Assembly: GCA_019316985.1 (NCBI GenBank) | Contig: CP079215.1 | Location: 5,952,001-6,016,000 of the forward strand | DNA: 64,000 bases | DNA from: Paraniabella defluvii | Lineage (GTDB): Bacteria; Bacteroidota; Bacteroidia; Chitinophagales; Chitinophagaceae | Reading direction: 5' to 3' | Shown: piece by piece, positions 10,357 through 20,224 of the stretch | Numbering within the stretch: the stretch's first letter is position 1 | Layout: each line of letters begins with the position of its first letter | The notes under the pieces: generated by a model | The model's input: only the letters and a program-made list of their open reading frames with translations | What the model was told of the DNA's origin: nothing | Databases searched by the model: none | Made by a program: the position numbers and the translations under genes

Positions 10357-10464
10357 ATGTGTAGTATTTACAACGGTTTTATTAAAAACATCATTGATAC
10401 CGGCAAGGCATTGCCTGGCACCGAATTTGAAAAAATTCAGAAAAACCTATTAAAACAGATATGA
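10357..10464 (+). CDS. 35-aa small protein overlapping the cyanophycinase start
   Basis: The frame from the ATG at 10357 runs MCSIYNGFIKNIIDTGKALP and on to a TGA that overlaps the next start codon (ATGA at 10461-10464). The four-base overlap suggests translational coupling. No family is recognised. It could also be the broken remnant of a larger gene, or chance. Confidence 0.35.
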   Translation: MCSIYNGFIKNIIDTGKALPGTEFEKIQKNLLKQI

Positions 10465-11304
10465 AGCAAGGTACCCCTAAAGGCAAGCTCATTCCGATCG
10501 GAGGTGCAGAGGCGAAAGACCCCGGGACAATGCAGCAACACCCGGCATTTCATTTTCGGATAATGGCATACTTAAAGAAGTGCTGGATCAAATCAGGTGT
10601 GAAGCATCCCATATCGGCCTTATCACTTCTGCTTCCGGTCATCCAACGGAAGCCGCCCATACATATACCAAAGCGTTTCACCAACCGGGCTGCCGGAAGG
10701 TGGAGGTGATACATCTTGACAAGCGAAATGTGGATAGCAAAGCGAACCTCGGATTGCTGGATCAATTAGACGGTATTTTTATAGTTGGGGGCGACCAGGT
10801 AAAGTTGAAAGCAAAGATAGGTGGAAGCCGGTTCCTGAAAAGAGTGCATCAAAGATACATGGAGTCTGATTTTGTTATTGCAGGCACCAGCGCCGGAGCA
10901 ATGGTCATGTCGGAGCTGATGATCAGCGAGGGTGAAAATAATGAGTCTCTTTTAAAAGGTATGGAAAAGCTTGAGAGCGGATTCAACCTGCTTCCCGGGT
11001 TGATTATAGACCCACATTTCATGATCCGCGGCCGGTTTGCCAGGTTAACCGAAGCGCTGTTAAAGCATGCAAAGATGACGGCAGTAGGGATATGTGAAGA
11101 TACGGCGCTTATTATTACCGGGGAAATACCCTTACAACTATCGGGGCCGGTACGGTGCTGATCATAGAAGCTTCTCCAATTAAAGCTACCAACTTTAAAA
11201 GAGCCGGTGAAAAGCAGCCGATTTACGTCGAAGGCCTCCGGGTGCATCTACTTGCCAGGGGAGCCTCCTACCAGGTAAACGAAAGGAAATTCATTGCGGG
11301 ATGA
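10461..11304 (+). CDS. cyanophycinase (peptidase S51 family)
   Basis: The reconstructed protein (about 280 residues) starts GKLIPIGGAEAKD, typical of cyanophycinases, and carries the Ser nucleophile in GTSAGAMVMSE, the strand IFIVGGDQVKL and the LLPGLIIDPHF / R-GRFARL region. CphB-type enzymes cut cyanophycin (multi-L-arginyl-poly-L-aspartate) into beta-Asp-Arg dipeptides. No cyanophycin synthetase or isoaspartyl peptidase lies nearby, so it may serve polymer scavenging. No signal peptide is seen. Frameshifts near 10557 and 11130 were bridged; the end is EASPIKATNF to NERKFIAG with the stop at 11302-11304. Confidence 0.85.
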
Positions 11305-11421
11305 TTGGCGAAGTTATCCCGGCGTTGGTTGAAATACCGTTAATGCGCTGGCCGGTTCTAATTACCTGCTTTAAGACAGAAAGTTACCCTAGTCACCCCA
11401 CTTTTAATAGTCTGTTATCCA

Positions 11422-11802
11422 ATGCTTATCCAACAAATCATCCGGCTATTTATCCTTGCAATGCCTATTGCATGCATCTCCTGGACATTCACCCACGAAG
11501 AGGTTTTCCGGGAGGTTCACAACTATTGCGTTAAATGCAGTAAACAGCGTAAAACGCTTATGGCCCGGAAGTTTTTTTACTTGCTCACCTGCGAATATTG
11601 CTTTAGTCATTACATTGCTTTGCTGTTTGTATTATTCACAAAGTACCAACTGCTATTCAGCGACTGGAGAGGATATATTATCGGCGGCTTCTCGCTCGTA
11701 TGGGTGGCGAATTTCTATATGAGCTATTATGCCGGTATCAGGGTAAGACTGAAAGGCGACCGGGCTGAAGCCGAATTAAAAGAAGAAGCTTTGGACAAAT
11801 AG
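11422..11802 (+). CDS. conserved small membrane protein with two CxxC pairs
   Basis: The 126-residue protein has an N-terminal hydrophobic helix (LFILAMPIACISW), then YCVKCSKQRKT and LLTCEYCFSHYIALL, that is, two CxxC pairs 20-odd residues apart that could bind zinc, followed by two membrane helices (HYIALLFVLF and IIGGFSLVWVANFYM) and a charged C-terminus. It is intact. I do not know a function; small proteins of this layout occur in many Bacteroidota. Confidence 0.6.
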   Translation: MLIQQIIRLFILAMPIACISWTFTHEEVFREVHNYCVKCSKQRKTLMARKFFYLLTCEYCFSHYIALLFVLFTKYQLLFSDWRGYIIGGFSLVWVANFYMSYYAGIRVRLKGDRAEAELKEEALDK

Positions 11803-11893
11803 CACCCGCCTGGTTGCCCTGGCTCTTGTAAAAAAATCTTTTTATCACAGGTTGTTTTTATAGTAAAATCATTCGTGCTAAATCCTTACAACT

Positions 11894-12094
11894 ATGCCCT
11901 GGTATAAAGGAACCTATCCTCCATCCTACAAGAGCCAGCCGGTACCGATCCGCAAAAAAGCAGTCGGAATTATCCATGCTTTGCTTGAAGAAGGCATGGC
12001 GGAAGGAGCGGCTATTGCTACGGGCCTGAAAAGAGCCCGCGAATTTTTCGCGGGTAAAAAACCGGCCTTAGCAAAGAAAAGAAGCAAGCGATAG
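11894..12094 (+). CDS. conserved small basic protein, 66 aa
   Basis: The protein starts MPWYKGTYPPSYKSQPVPIR, followed by KAVGIIHALLEEGMAEGAAIATG and a very basic tail (KKRSKR). The first part matches a widespread uncharacterised bacterial family with the pattern YPxSYK-x-R-x-KA-x-ALLxEG. The Lys-rich tail could bind nucleic acid. It is intact and converges on the Fpg gene, their stops lying one base apart. Confidence 0.7.
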   Translation: MPWYKGTYPPSYKSQPVPIRKKAVGIIHALLEEGMAEGAAIATGLKRAREFFAGKKPALAKKRSKR

Positions 12095-12095
12095 C

Positions 12096-12872
12096 TTATT
12101 GATATACGATTTGCTCATTGGTGTAATAGGTTGTACGGCCGCCTACAGAGGCTGTAACAATTTTACCACCGGTGGGGCTGCTCTTTTTCGGGGATTATGA
12201 ATCTTCAAAAAGTCCCTTATCTCACCCGAAATAAGGCCGGGCTGTTGCTTCAGTATTTGCTTTTCGGCATGGCCCAGCACTTTACCAATAGATCGGGCCA
12301 GCTTTTGTACCGCAGCTGCGGGTATCCGGCCGGCAACAGACTGCGGTGCTATCCGGGCTTCCCATAAAATTTCATCGGCATAAGCATTCCCTATCCCCGC
12401 TATCACTTTTTGATCCATCAGTACGGCTTTAATCTTTGCCCTGCTTCCGCCCAGCTGCCCGGCCAGCCAACGGGCTGTTAGCTTGCGCGACAGAGCGTCT
12501 ACCGATTCAGATTCGGGAGGATTGAGTATCAGGTGTGCCGACTTCTGGTAGTCTGCCAGGTAAAGCACCTGGTCTTTAAAGTTCAGGGCAGCAATAACAT
12601 GCCCGGGCTCCTCCGCCGCCGGCTCTTGCAAAACAAGCTTTCCATGCAACATAAGGTGCATGAAAAGCTTGCTCCCTTACCGAAATCCATACATAGTTGC
12701 TTACCGATTCTGGCAACTTCCTTTAACTTCTTTCCCCCAGGGCTTCATTTAGCTCTTTTGCGGTTGCGGTGGTCTTCCGGGTAACCGGTAACGATATTTC
12801 CTGCAGGGTCTTGCCTTTCAATAACCGGGTAAGATTCCGGCTAAAAACCTGCAGGTCGGGTAGTTCGGGCAT
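12096..12872 (-). CDS. formamidopyrimidine/endonuclease VIII family DNA glycosylase
   Basis: The start MPELPDLQVF gives the catalytic Pro2 and Glu3 of Fpg/Nei enzymes, which excise oxidised bases and nick the strand. The helix-two-turn-helix part is clear: LMDQKVIAGIGNAYADEILWEA and the Arg/Lys contacts. The C-terminus reads HNPRKSSPTGGKIVTASVGGRTTYYTNEQIVY. The Cys4 zinc finger of classic Fpg is replaced by the zincless GGRxTYYT hairpin. Frameshifts near 12735, 12665 and 12175 were bridged. The stop at 12096 abuts the convergent 66-aa gene. Confidence 0.85.
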
Positions 12873-12881
12873 TTAACTTTT

Positions 12882-13233
12882 TTATGGGTTAGAGATTCCT
12901 GGTTTTATTGCTGTTATTACCAACGGCACTAATGGCTTCTCCTCTACCGGCTCCCTGCATACGCCCTGTTTGCGGTATACCACCTTATCTTCTTCGCCAC
13001 CGGCTACCCGGTGGTCGCCCGCGTCTTTATGGGTGATCGCCGGCCCTAACTTAGACCCGAATGGCTGGTAATACTATTCCTTCAACAAAGACTGTGCAGA
13101 AGCGCCGTTTAACTGTGATTTTTTTAGCCCGTTCTTCTCTTAGCTGCATCTAAACAAGCAAGAGTGTTCCCATTCTTTTTGCAGGCGCTCCAAATGCTTG
13201 TGTAATGAGCTTACCTTTTATTGTAGCATCCAT
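12882..13233 (-). pseudogene. degenerate coding region, unrecognised
   Basis: From an ATG at 13233 the minus strand reads protein-like stretches that need two or three frame changes and one in-frame TAG near 13070. They contain LITQAFGAPAK, NTLACLDAAKRRTG, SQLNGASAQSLLKE, KLGPAITHKDAGDHRVAGG and EEDKVVYRKQGVCREPVEE, ending at 12882. Composition is clearly protein-like, but I recognise no family. Either a decaying gene or a small gene with several sequencing errors. Confidence 0.35.
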
Positions 13234-13257
13234 AATTACAAGCTGCGTCCTGGTTTT

Positions 13258-14131
13258 CTATGAAAATGTTCCGGGATAAAGTGTATCCCGCTCCAACAGG
13301 CATTTAACGTTCAAAAACGGGTAATTGGAAGGATGATCGCTGCTTTTCACGGCCAGGTAGAACGTAGTTCCTATCCCGTCCTGGCTTTCCGCCCATAGCT
13401 CACCACCGTTCTGGCGGGCATACTCCCTGCATAAGATAAGTCCGATACCATTTCCCTTTTCTTTAGCGGTACCATCGGTACTTGCACCGAAAGGAAAAAA
13501 AACCTGTTTTAATTTCTCGTCCGACATACCGATACCGCTATCTGTTACAGCGATCACCACAAAACCTTCCCGGCCTTTATCAGTCATGTTAATAACAATC
13601 TTTCCCTGGGCGCGGGAGAACTTTACCGCATTTGAAACGAGGTTCCGGATAATAAATTTAAAATGCTCAAGATCTGCATATACAGGCTGCTCCCGGGGCA
13701 TTGAGTTGATCACCGTGATCTCCTTGGTCCTGGTTACGGGACCGGCCAGGTTCAGCTCCGCATTTATCAAATGGGTGGCGTCTAAAGTAGCCGGCCGGAT
13801 CGTTATTCCTTTAAACAGCGACTTGCCCCAGTTGAGAAGGCTTTGAAGTGTGACAGACGCGGTATGAAATTTTTCTTCTACGCCATCCAGTATAAACTGC
13901 GCATCTTCGGGGATAAATTTCCCGACCTGTACAGCCGTAATCCTGCATGCCCGGTATTCACGAAGCTGTTCAGGTCGTGCCCTATTACCGTAAACAACTT
14001 ATCCTTTTCCATGTCTAATGTTTCCAGCACCCTTACCGGTTACGGGCCAGGCGTAGCTGGCGGTGAAGGTGTATGGTGTATATTATTAATACTATAAGGA
14101 ATATCGAAAAAATCAGCACAGGTACTATCAT
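13258..14131 (-). CDS. small membrane histidine kinase
   Basis: The start MIVPVLIFSIFLIVLIIYT gives one N-terminal membrane helix. Then come a short coiled region and the phosphoacceptor box LFTVIGHDL, and a complete HATPase_c domain: N-box FKFIIRNLVSNAVKFS, G1 VTDSGIGMS, and GNGIGLILCREYARQNGG. No sensor domain is seen, so the signal may come from a partner or the membrane itself. Frameshifts near 14035 and 13980 were bridged. No response regulator is adjacent; the LytTR regulator 3.7 kb away is a possible but unproven partner. Confidence 0.75.
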
Positions 14132-15250
14132 AATTTAATTAACCATTCAGGTGTAAAGATTGGATTGATCTGCCCGTTGAAGCGATACCGGTTGATGCAG
14201 GCGACCACCTGGCTGCCGGCTTGCTTCAGGGGCCCACAGGCTCCATGCCGCTGTATGGTACCGTTTATCATAACTATCGGCAGGAATTCGGGCAATTCCC
14301 CGGTATTGCATACCTGTACTATAGCATACAAGGTAAACAGGGTTGCGTTCTTTTTCATAAGACATCTAATACATTTAATGGCGCCAATATGGGCTCAACG
14401 CCCGGATACTATTATTGCCGCCAGCTATTATTTCCTAACAGGAATTGACATCCTTTTTAGCCCTGGTAAGAATGGTTTAACACCAGGGCTGTAAAATACA
14501 GGCCAATTACCGTATGAACCAATAGGGTTGCGTATTCATATTTTATTTTTTACCAGTAACAGAAGACCGGCCGGGCTCTGGTTTAAGGGCTGAAGCCGGT
14601 ACTACCTGAACACAGACTTACTGCAAGTCATCCGGAAAGCGCTCGTTCTGCCCTTTCCGCCGGATGTGTACGCAAAATAGCAACGGATATCCTGCGCAGA
14701 AGCAATTTTCGACGAATGCCCCAATCGGCTCCATGAAGATACCTTTTTACTCCACATTGTACAATCCTGCCTTTCCATAAAACATTAATCTTCATTTATT
14801 ATGGTTCAAAGTCCGTTACCTGCGTTTTAGTACATGAATCCATCTTTTAAGTAAGTAACCCTATCCGGGGTTTAATACTTCCCTATTCTGCCGGCTACCA
14901 TTGCCTCATCGTTCCCGGCCACAACAGGCGAAAATAGGGTACCCTATAATCTATTGGTTGTTTCACCGTTTAAATCAGGGATCCGAATGAATATATACGA
15001 CATTTCCCGGTATAGAGATGTGCCTCAATTCATTGCACATTTGTGACACCGGTAAGTTCATTATCCCTAATGATGTAAACAATGGCATTTGAGCACGGTT
15101 GGAGAGGGAGCTGGAATATTACCAATCAGTCCAACCACAAATAACAGGTTTGTCTTCGGTAACCTGTTGCGCAACAATTCAATCTTTCAAAAAATTTACC
15201 GGGTTGACACCCATGGCATGCAGATCACTAAATCGGGGCCAATGGCTATA
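14132..15250. other. gene-poor 1.1 kb with an orphan coding fragment
   Basis: Between about 14143 and 14448 the plus strand has one open protein-like frame (see the separate entry). The remainder has no convincing gene. It holds a 14-bp perfect palindrome ATAGGGTACCCTAT at 14934-14947 and a half-site ACCCTAT at 14858-14864. Confidence 0.35.
14143..14448 (+). CDS. orphan coding fragment, possible hypothetical protein
   Basis: The frame after a TAA reads WIDLPVEAIPVDAGDHLAAG, then LQGPTGSMPLYGTVYHNYRQ, FPGIAYLYYSIQGKQG and FHKTSNTFNGANMG, ending PGYYYCRQLLFPNRN at a TGA. There is no ATG before residue 27; a TTG at 14221 is possible. Rich in Gly, Tyr and Asn, it resembles an extracytoplasmic domain. 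No family is recognised. Its true start may be hidden by an indel, or it is a gene remnant. Confidence 0.35.
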   Translation, partial: PFRCKDWIDLPVEAIPVDAGDHLAAGLLQGPTGSMPLYGTVYHNYRQEFGQFPGIAYLYYSIQGKQGCVLFHKTSNTFNGANMGSTPGYYYCRQLLFPNRN

Positions 15251-15640
15251 TCAGCTTTTACCACTCATAAAGCCTCCCTGCCGGAGGCTACTATTCACCT
15301 CTCCGCTGAAATAAGCAAACATCATAGGACGGTGCAGCTCATTTTGCATTTCCGGAATTTTCTTCGCATTACGATCAGGCATAGGCTCCCTGGCATCCAT
15401 TATTTTAAACCCTTGTTTTAAAAGCGTACTGGTATACGTGGTAAGTGTCCGATGGTATTGGATGACTTCTTCGCCTAAAAACCTGGTATTTCTTTGTCCC
15501 TCCGTGAAATAACTATCCACCGGGAAGGCAGCATCTTTTAGGGATACCAGTGTCCTGCACCTTCCGGCCCCTTTTGCGATCGACTCATTTTTTCATACCG
15601 CTCAAAAAAGACCGGATTACCGTATTTTATTCTCTTTCAT
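15251..15640 (-). pseudogene. class I SAM methyltransferase with deleted core
   Basis: The start region reads MKEN then KYGNPVFFERYEKMSRSQKG and ends at GAGHW, the conserved N-terminus of a Methyltransf_11 family. It joins directly to FPVDSYFTEGQRNTRFLGEE, HRTLTTYTSTLLKQGF and ELHRPMMFAYFSGE, the conserved C-terminal third. The central Rossmann part with the SAM-binding glycine loop and the acidic residues, about 120-130 residues in full-length relatives, is absent. The junction lies at a Trp codon shared by both ends. Frameshifts near 15620 and 15550 are extra. Such a protein could not bind SAM. Confidence 0.7.
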
Positions 15641-15655
15641 CATACCTACAAAAAC

Positions 15656-16018
15656 CTATTGCCTCAAAATCTTCTCCATCTTTTTGCCCTTAGCCAGTTC
15701 ATCAATCAATTTGTCCAGGTACCGGGCTTTTTTCGTGAGTGGATTTTCAATATCCTCGATGCGATAACCGCAAATTGTGCCTGTAATTAAATGTGCATTC
15801 GGGTTCAAAGCAGCCCTCTCGAAAAATGTTTCAAAAGTCACCTTCTCATCGATAAGCTTTTTCAGCTTTTTATCGTCGAACCCCGTCAGCCACTTAATGA
15901 CCTGGTGTAATTCAGCCACCGTTCTTCCTTTACTTTCTACCTTTGTAACATAATGCGGATAAACGGATGCAAAAATCATCTTCGCTATCCGTTCGTTATG
16001 TTTTTCGGTTTCTTTCAT
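15656..16018 (-). CDS. DUF2200 family protein
   Basis: The 120-residue protein from the Met at 16018 matches DUF2200 over its full length: MKETEKHNERIAKMIFASVYP, KGRTVAELHQVIKWLTGFDD, VTFETFFERAALNPNAHLI and YLDKLIDELAKGKKMEKILR. The open frame extends upstream to 16099, but that part has no family similarity. It is intact. The family is small, cytoplasmic and without known function. Confidence 0.88.
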   Translation of the reverse strand: MKETEKHNERIAKMIFASVYPHYVTKVESKGRTVAELHQVIKWLTGFDDKKLKKLIDEKVTFETFFERAALNPNAHLITGTICGYRIEDIENPLTKKARYLDKLIDELAKGKKMEKILRQ

Positions 16019-16907
16019 GCCATATGTTTTAATACCGTGTGCAAATATTAAGAAGCTTGCAGCAAAGCTAAGGAAATCGACAGGAACCAGGCCAGTCACT
16101 ACTTTATACCTGGCCGCTTGTTACAACACAGTTGGCCGCATTAAAGACAAGTAGACCCACATTTTTCTTCAACCGCGTCAACACCATCTATGTGCGGATT
16201 GCTGAAGACTACCATCGATCTTTAGTAGCCGTTTTATGAAACCTGCTCCGATATGTACTATACGATATCGACAAGCCTGTACTCTCAAGCTTAAAAATTA
16301 ATCATATCCGGCAGTATATCGCCTTGCAGCCATTCCAATATGAACATCCAGTAAAGATTAGCTTTAGTCGCTGGTGATAGTACTGAAATAATGCCCCTTA
16401 TTTGTCGCTAACGCATTCAAACACTGTGAGGCTTGCCCAAAAAAGAACAGATTATTTACCACAACCTATGTATAATGATAACCTTACGTGTGCCGTAGGC
16501 CGGACTTGTACTTGTCTTATTGCCCTTTGAGTAAAGTGTCAGATTTGCGTCGCAATTTCCGTGATATCTTCCTTTTGTAACAATTAAAGCCAATTTATCG
16601 TTCTCTTGCGCGAGACGGCATACTTATGGTGATGGTGAGATGATTACAAAATAATGTTCACCCCAACATCCACTATAGGATACGGGAAAAATACCCGGTT
16701 TTCGCTCCATACGCGGGCCTTATCTTTAGCCCACCTCAACAAGGAACTATTGGATTTGAAACCCCACTACTATGCCCAACCGCCCATACCTGTTCTGTTA
16801 CCATTTCTGTAAAGCCATGGCAAACCTGGTATCGGCCCCGCTGCCTTTTTAAAAGAGGCGCCCTATGCCGCTACAGGAGCCGCCCGGTTCTCGGGCAGCA
16901 ACATATT
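16019..16907. other. long intergenic region without a clear gene
   Basis: Nearly 890 bases carry no recognisable protein, RNA gene or repeat on either strand. A few short protein-like stretches occur toward 16780-16905, possibly the broken upstream part of the next gene. Confidence 0.35.
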
Positions 16908-16917
16908 ATGAATACCA

Positions 16918-17244
16918 GTGAACAGCGCCCTAACACCGCAGCCCATGAATAAACCCCGCATGACCCGTGCTTACTATTTCCAGCACCTGGGCATTGCTGC
17001 TTACCGGGTTACCAACGATGAAACCGAATGGGCCTTCATGAAGATCGAAGATCCCTCAACCGAGGCCAGGCGGTTTATTACCCTGGCGGCTTTTGAGCAG
17101 GAATACCAGCACCTGCAGCAAAGCTCCTGGTACCAGCTCAACCATAAAAGGTTTGAGCTGATCGAGGCGTACCATGCAGGAAATGCCATGCCGGGCGCCG
17201 GAGAATGGCAGCGCTTCGTGGAGGATTTGAACAGCAGGCACTAA
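16918..17244 (+). CDS. hypothetical protein, about 100 aa
   Basis: The core reads MTRAYYFQHLGIAAYRVTND, then FMKIEDPSTEARRFITLAAF and FELIEAYHAGNAMPGAGEWQ. The protein is soluble and mixed alpha/beta, without signal peptide. The start may lie at the ATG 16908 (MNTSEQRP) with one indel, or at 16918. I do not recognise the family. It stands alone between two gene-poor stretches. Confidence 0.5.
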   Translation: MNSALTPQPMNKPRMTRAYYFQHLGIAAYRVTNDETEWAFMKIEDPSTEARRFITLAAFEQEYQHLQQSSWYQLNHKRFELIEAYHAGNAMPGAGEWQRFVEDLNSRH

Positions 17245-17814
17245 TAAAGCGCTGGCTCCGGATGGCTGAAAAACCAGTAGTTGAAACTGCTGCAACGGCT
17301 GTAAGCATATACTTTACTCCCAACTGCTGCATAATAGTAACAATCCCTGCGGGCCGGCTATTGTTGCAGACGTTGCCCGCCAACGATCGAGTGTAACCTA
17401 TCCGACAATTGACCAATCGCGTGGTAATGATAAACGCTCTGAAGGACCATCATCTTCCAGGTTTATCTGAAAGAGCCTGCCTACCATAAAAAGAAACCTT
17501 TTTATGCACTTACCACGGTTTCATTAAGTGTCGCCTCTTCCTGCTGACCCGCTACTCCGGGTACGGCGATCACCTCTATCACCCCGAATATTTCATAAAA
17601 AATACCCTATATAGGGTATCCCGGCCCTTCACCTTTAATTTTATCTTTGATGTCAGAGAAAAAATAAACCTTACTTCAAAATTGCTTATTGCTTTCCATG
17701 CCGCTTTCAGATCAAAAAGTAATAAACAGGTTTTATTTACCAACTGCGCCCGCATCATGCCATTTAAAAACCGGCAACAAGTATCTTTCAAAAGGGTTGA
17801 GATAAACATAGTTT
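17245..17814. other. intergenic region with an 18-bp palindrome
   Basis: No confident gene in 570 bases. On the minus strand around 17505-17585 a short protein-like frame reads VIEVIAVPGVAGQQEEATLN. An 18-bp perfect palindrome lies at 17602-17619, about 195 bp upstream of the LytTR regulator. Confidence 0.35.
17602..17619. promoter_or_regulatory. perfect palindrome, possible operator
   Basis: ATACCCTATATAGGGTAT is its own reverse complement. It is built from the same half-site (ATAGGGT / ACCCTAT) as the palindrome at 14934-14947. It lies between genes upstream of the LytTR regulator, so it could be a regulator binding site. Confidence 0.4.
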
Positions 17815-18574
17815 ATGGAGATTAGGATTCAGATTGCAGAACCCAACAAGCATACCTGGGAATTAATAAAAGATAAAATCGACCAATGTACCGACAAAAA
17901 GTGCACTTCGCGCCTTTCAGGGCTTCCGCTGAATTAGCTCTTAAAGACTTATTGTCAAGGCCACCGGACCTATTAATTATTGATGTGGCGGCTTTTGAAG
18001 CATTCGCATTCAACCCCTCGCATTGTATAATGAATATGGACAATAAACCGCAAATCATTTTGATGGCTTCGTGTAATGAGGTGGCAGGTCTGCAGCCTAT
18101 AATGGAAACAGGAATTTGCGCCTTATTAGTAAAACCCTGGCGCCTGAAAAACTACAAAAAGCCATCGACAGGAGTATTGCTCTTTGCCGAAAAGAACCTG
18201 TTGCGTCAGAACCGGCGCATTCTTATAGTTTAAGATCGGATAACGCCCCGCTTTGGTTAAGCGAATCGGATATACTTTCCGTGGAGTCCCGGCCCAATGG
18301 CTGCCAACTAACACTTAAAAACGGAGCACATAAAATACTGGAAGAAAACATTTCCGGTGTCGAAAAATGTATTGATTCACCGGATCTTTTACGGGTTGAT
18401 GAAGACACCATCATCAATATAAAGAAGATCTCTTATTTAAGCAACCATGAGCATTATTGTGAATGCAGGCTAAGGCTTAGCAATGGTGATGAAATTGTAA
18501 AATTTCTGAGCAAGGTTGCTCTAAGCAGGCTGCAGAAGATTTACCCGATTTGCCCCAACAGCCGGGCCCGATAA
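17815..18574 (+). CDS. LytTR family response regulator
   Basis: The N-terminal receiver-like domain (residues 1-120) starts MEIRIQIAEPNKHTWELI and has the phosphoacceptor strand DLLIIDV and the conserved Lys in LLVKPLAPEKL. The C-terminal LytTR DNA-binding domain reads DILSVESRPNGCQLTLKNGA, LLRVDEDTIINIKKISYL and GDEIVKFLSKVALSRL. Frameshifts near 17900 and 18140 were bridged. The start at 17815 gives the complete first receiver strand. The N-terminal acidic pair is partly lost (AEP), so phosphorylation may be atypical. The neighbouring PAS-LuxR gene converges on it. Confidence 0.78.
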
Positions 18575-18624
18575 AATCAAGGGTAATGAATGTACGATAT
18601 AAGAGGGGTTGGGTTTGTTAAGTG

Positions 18625-19409
18625 CTAAAGAATACCGTGATATAAAAAATAATTGACAAGCTGAATCACGTTCCTTGCTCCGGTTTTTTGCATCATTTTC
18701 TTTCGATGAGTTTGAACCGTGTGTGGAGACAGGTATAAGCGATCGGCAATTTCATTGGTCTCAAGTCCTGCAGCCAGCAGCTTTGCTACCTCCAGCTCCC
18801 GGGCTGTAAAGCCTGGCTTTCCTGCGATAGCTCCAGTTTGCTGTGAAGGTTATATTGCAGGTAAAACGCATTGTTGCGGATTCCTGTGAGTGTCAGGTTA
18901 TAGCTGTTTACCGATGCCAGGTGGCTGATATTAGTATGAACATTTAAGATCCTGGGGCGGTTATCCTGCGAATGAGAACCTATACATATCGCCTGAAGTT
19001 GAAAAAGGCAGTACTGGTTCTGGGCTGTAAGCTCCCGGAAACAATAGGATATTTTGGTGTCTAATGCTATTTCAGGGCCTAATTCCTGCATTTTTTTCAA
19101 ATTATACGCTTCAGCTAACCCAATAAAAGGCAAATCATCCGGGTGTACCCTATTCACAATATCATCAAAAGTTAAAAACGCGGGATCGAGCCCAAGAATC
19201 TCTTTAACCGAAGGTGAAATAAATTCTATCTCAGAGGTTTCCTGATCAATTATATAATAATAAGTTGGGCCGGCGCAAAATAAATTGCTTAAAATATGGG
19301 AGAGTGATTTCTCTTGCAAGCTGTATACCCCATTAGCTTTATAAAAGTCTTTTATAACTTCCTCATTTTTTTGCCAGAACAGCGATATAATATTTTGTTT
19401 TTTACTCAT
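18625..19409 (-). CDS. PAS domain LuxR-type transcriptional regulator
   Basis: From MSKKQNIISLFWQKNEEVIK the protein runs through a PAS fold (YYIIDQETSEIEFISPSVKE, DDIVNRVHPDDLPF) to a C-terminal LuxR/GerE helix-turn-helix: FTARELEVAKLLAAGLETNE, IADRLYLSPHTVQTHRKKM and ending LVNYFLYHGIL. A frameshift near 18815 separates the two. The start at 19409 is chosen because the upstream extension is not protein-like. It has no receiver domain; a small ligand or partner probably acts on the PAS domain. This architecture is common in Chitinophagaceae and Sphingobacteriaceae. Confidence 0.8.
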
Positions 19410-19760
19410 CAGTTCAATCGATTGCAGCCTAATGTCAAAACGTTCGTGAAGACAACGCGATGGCGCAAGCGCCTGCGCCACTTCATCCTGGTTTGGTGCC
19501 CCTGAACTCCGGGACGCTTCATTTTCTCATTCCACCTGCCGGCTATAAGGTTTCCTTATCATTAAGCCCGGGGAAGCACCTGCTTAAAGGTAGTAACAGG
19601 CGGTACAAAACAGCTGTCTATTCTTGGTTATTTTTTACCCATACACTACATTTAATACCACGGCAACCAAACATCCGGGCCAACACTTTTCTACCTAACC
19701 TTTGCCAATGCCGGGCGAACACCTGCCGGGAAGCTCCGTTGGGTGTTTAGGGTAACGACA

Positions 19761-19903
19761 TTACGATCTCAATTGCAGGATCAGCGAAACTACCGCAACC
19801 AGGAGCGCCAGGATCGAAATAATTAGCGGCACCCTGTACCGCTGTGTCTCTACCCGGTCTTTTAGCTGTTTCTCGATATAATCTAAAAAGAGCTTATGTT
19901 AAT
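19761..19903 (-). CDS. C-terminal part of a small membrane protein
   Basis: The frame reads KLFLDYIEKQLKDRVETQRY followed by a hydrophobic helix VPLIISILALLVAVVSLIL and ends QLRS at the TAA 19761-19763. An amphipathic charged helix followed by a terminal membrane anchor is protein-like, but the start is not found; an indel near 19905 could join it to the open frame extending to 20097. Confidence 0.4.
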
Positions 19904-20095
19904 TGCTGCTTTACCCGATGGTCCAATGAAACTGAGAACATCAACCGGCTTACAAAGATAGAGTACAGCATTCTTTTTTGCAAACCCTGAAAACCAACTA
20001 TAGTAGTGTAGCGCTGATTGTGAAGCATTATGAGATCCAACCCGTTCAACGCGAACCGGAAGAAACTGCCGCATTCATCTCTGAGATTGAAGCGC

Positions 20096-20224
20096 ATGAA
20101 TCAACTCTTTGAACGGTTGAATTATTGGCCGGGAATAGGCCGTTCTATTCCCCGCCTCACACCTGCAGAAGTCGATGAGGCCTTTCATCATTTACGGAGC
20201 ATGGTTTACCGGCAACAAAGATGA
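20096..20224 (+). CDS. small hypothetical protein, 42 aa
   Basis: The frame from the ATG at 20096 reads MNQLFERLNYWPGIGRSIPR then LTPAEVDEAFHHLRSMVYRQ and stops at 20224. It is helical and charged. No family is recognised and it may be the tail of a frameshifted gene. Confidence 0.3.
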   Translation: MNQLFERLNYWPGIGRSIPRLTPAEVDEAFHHLRSMVYRQQR

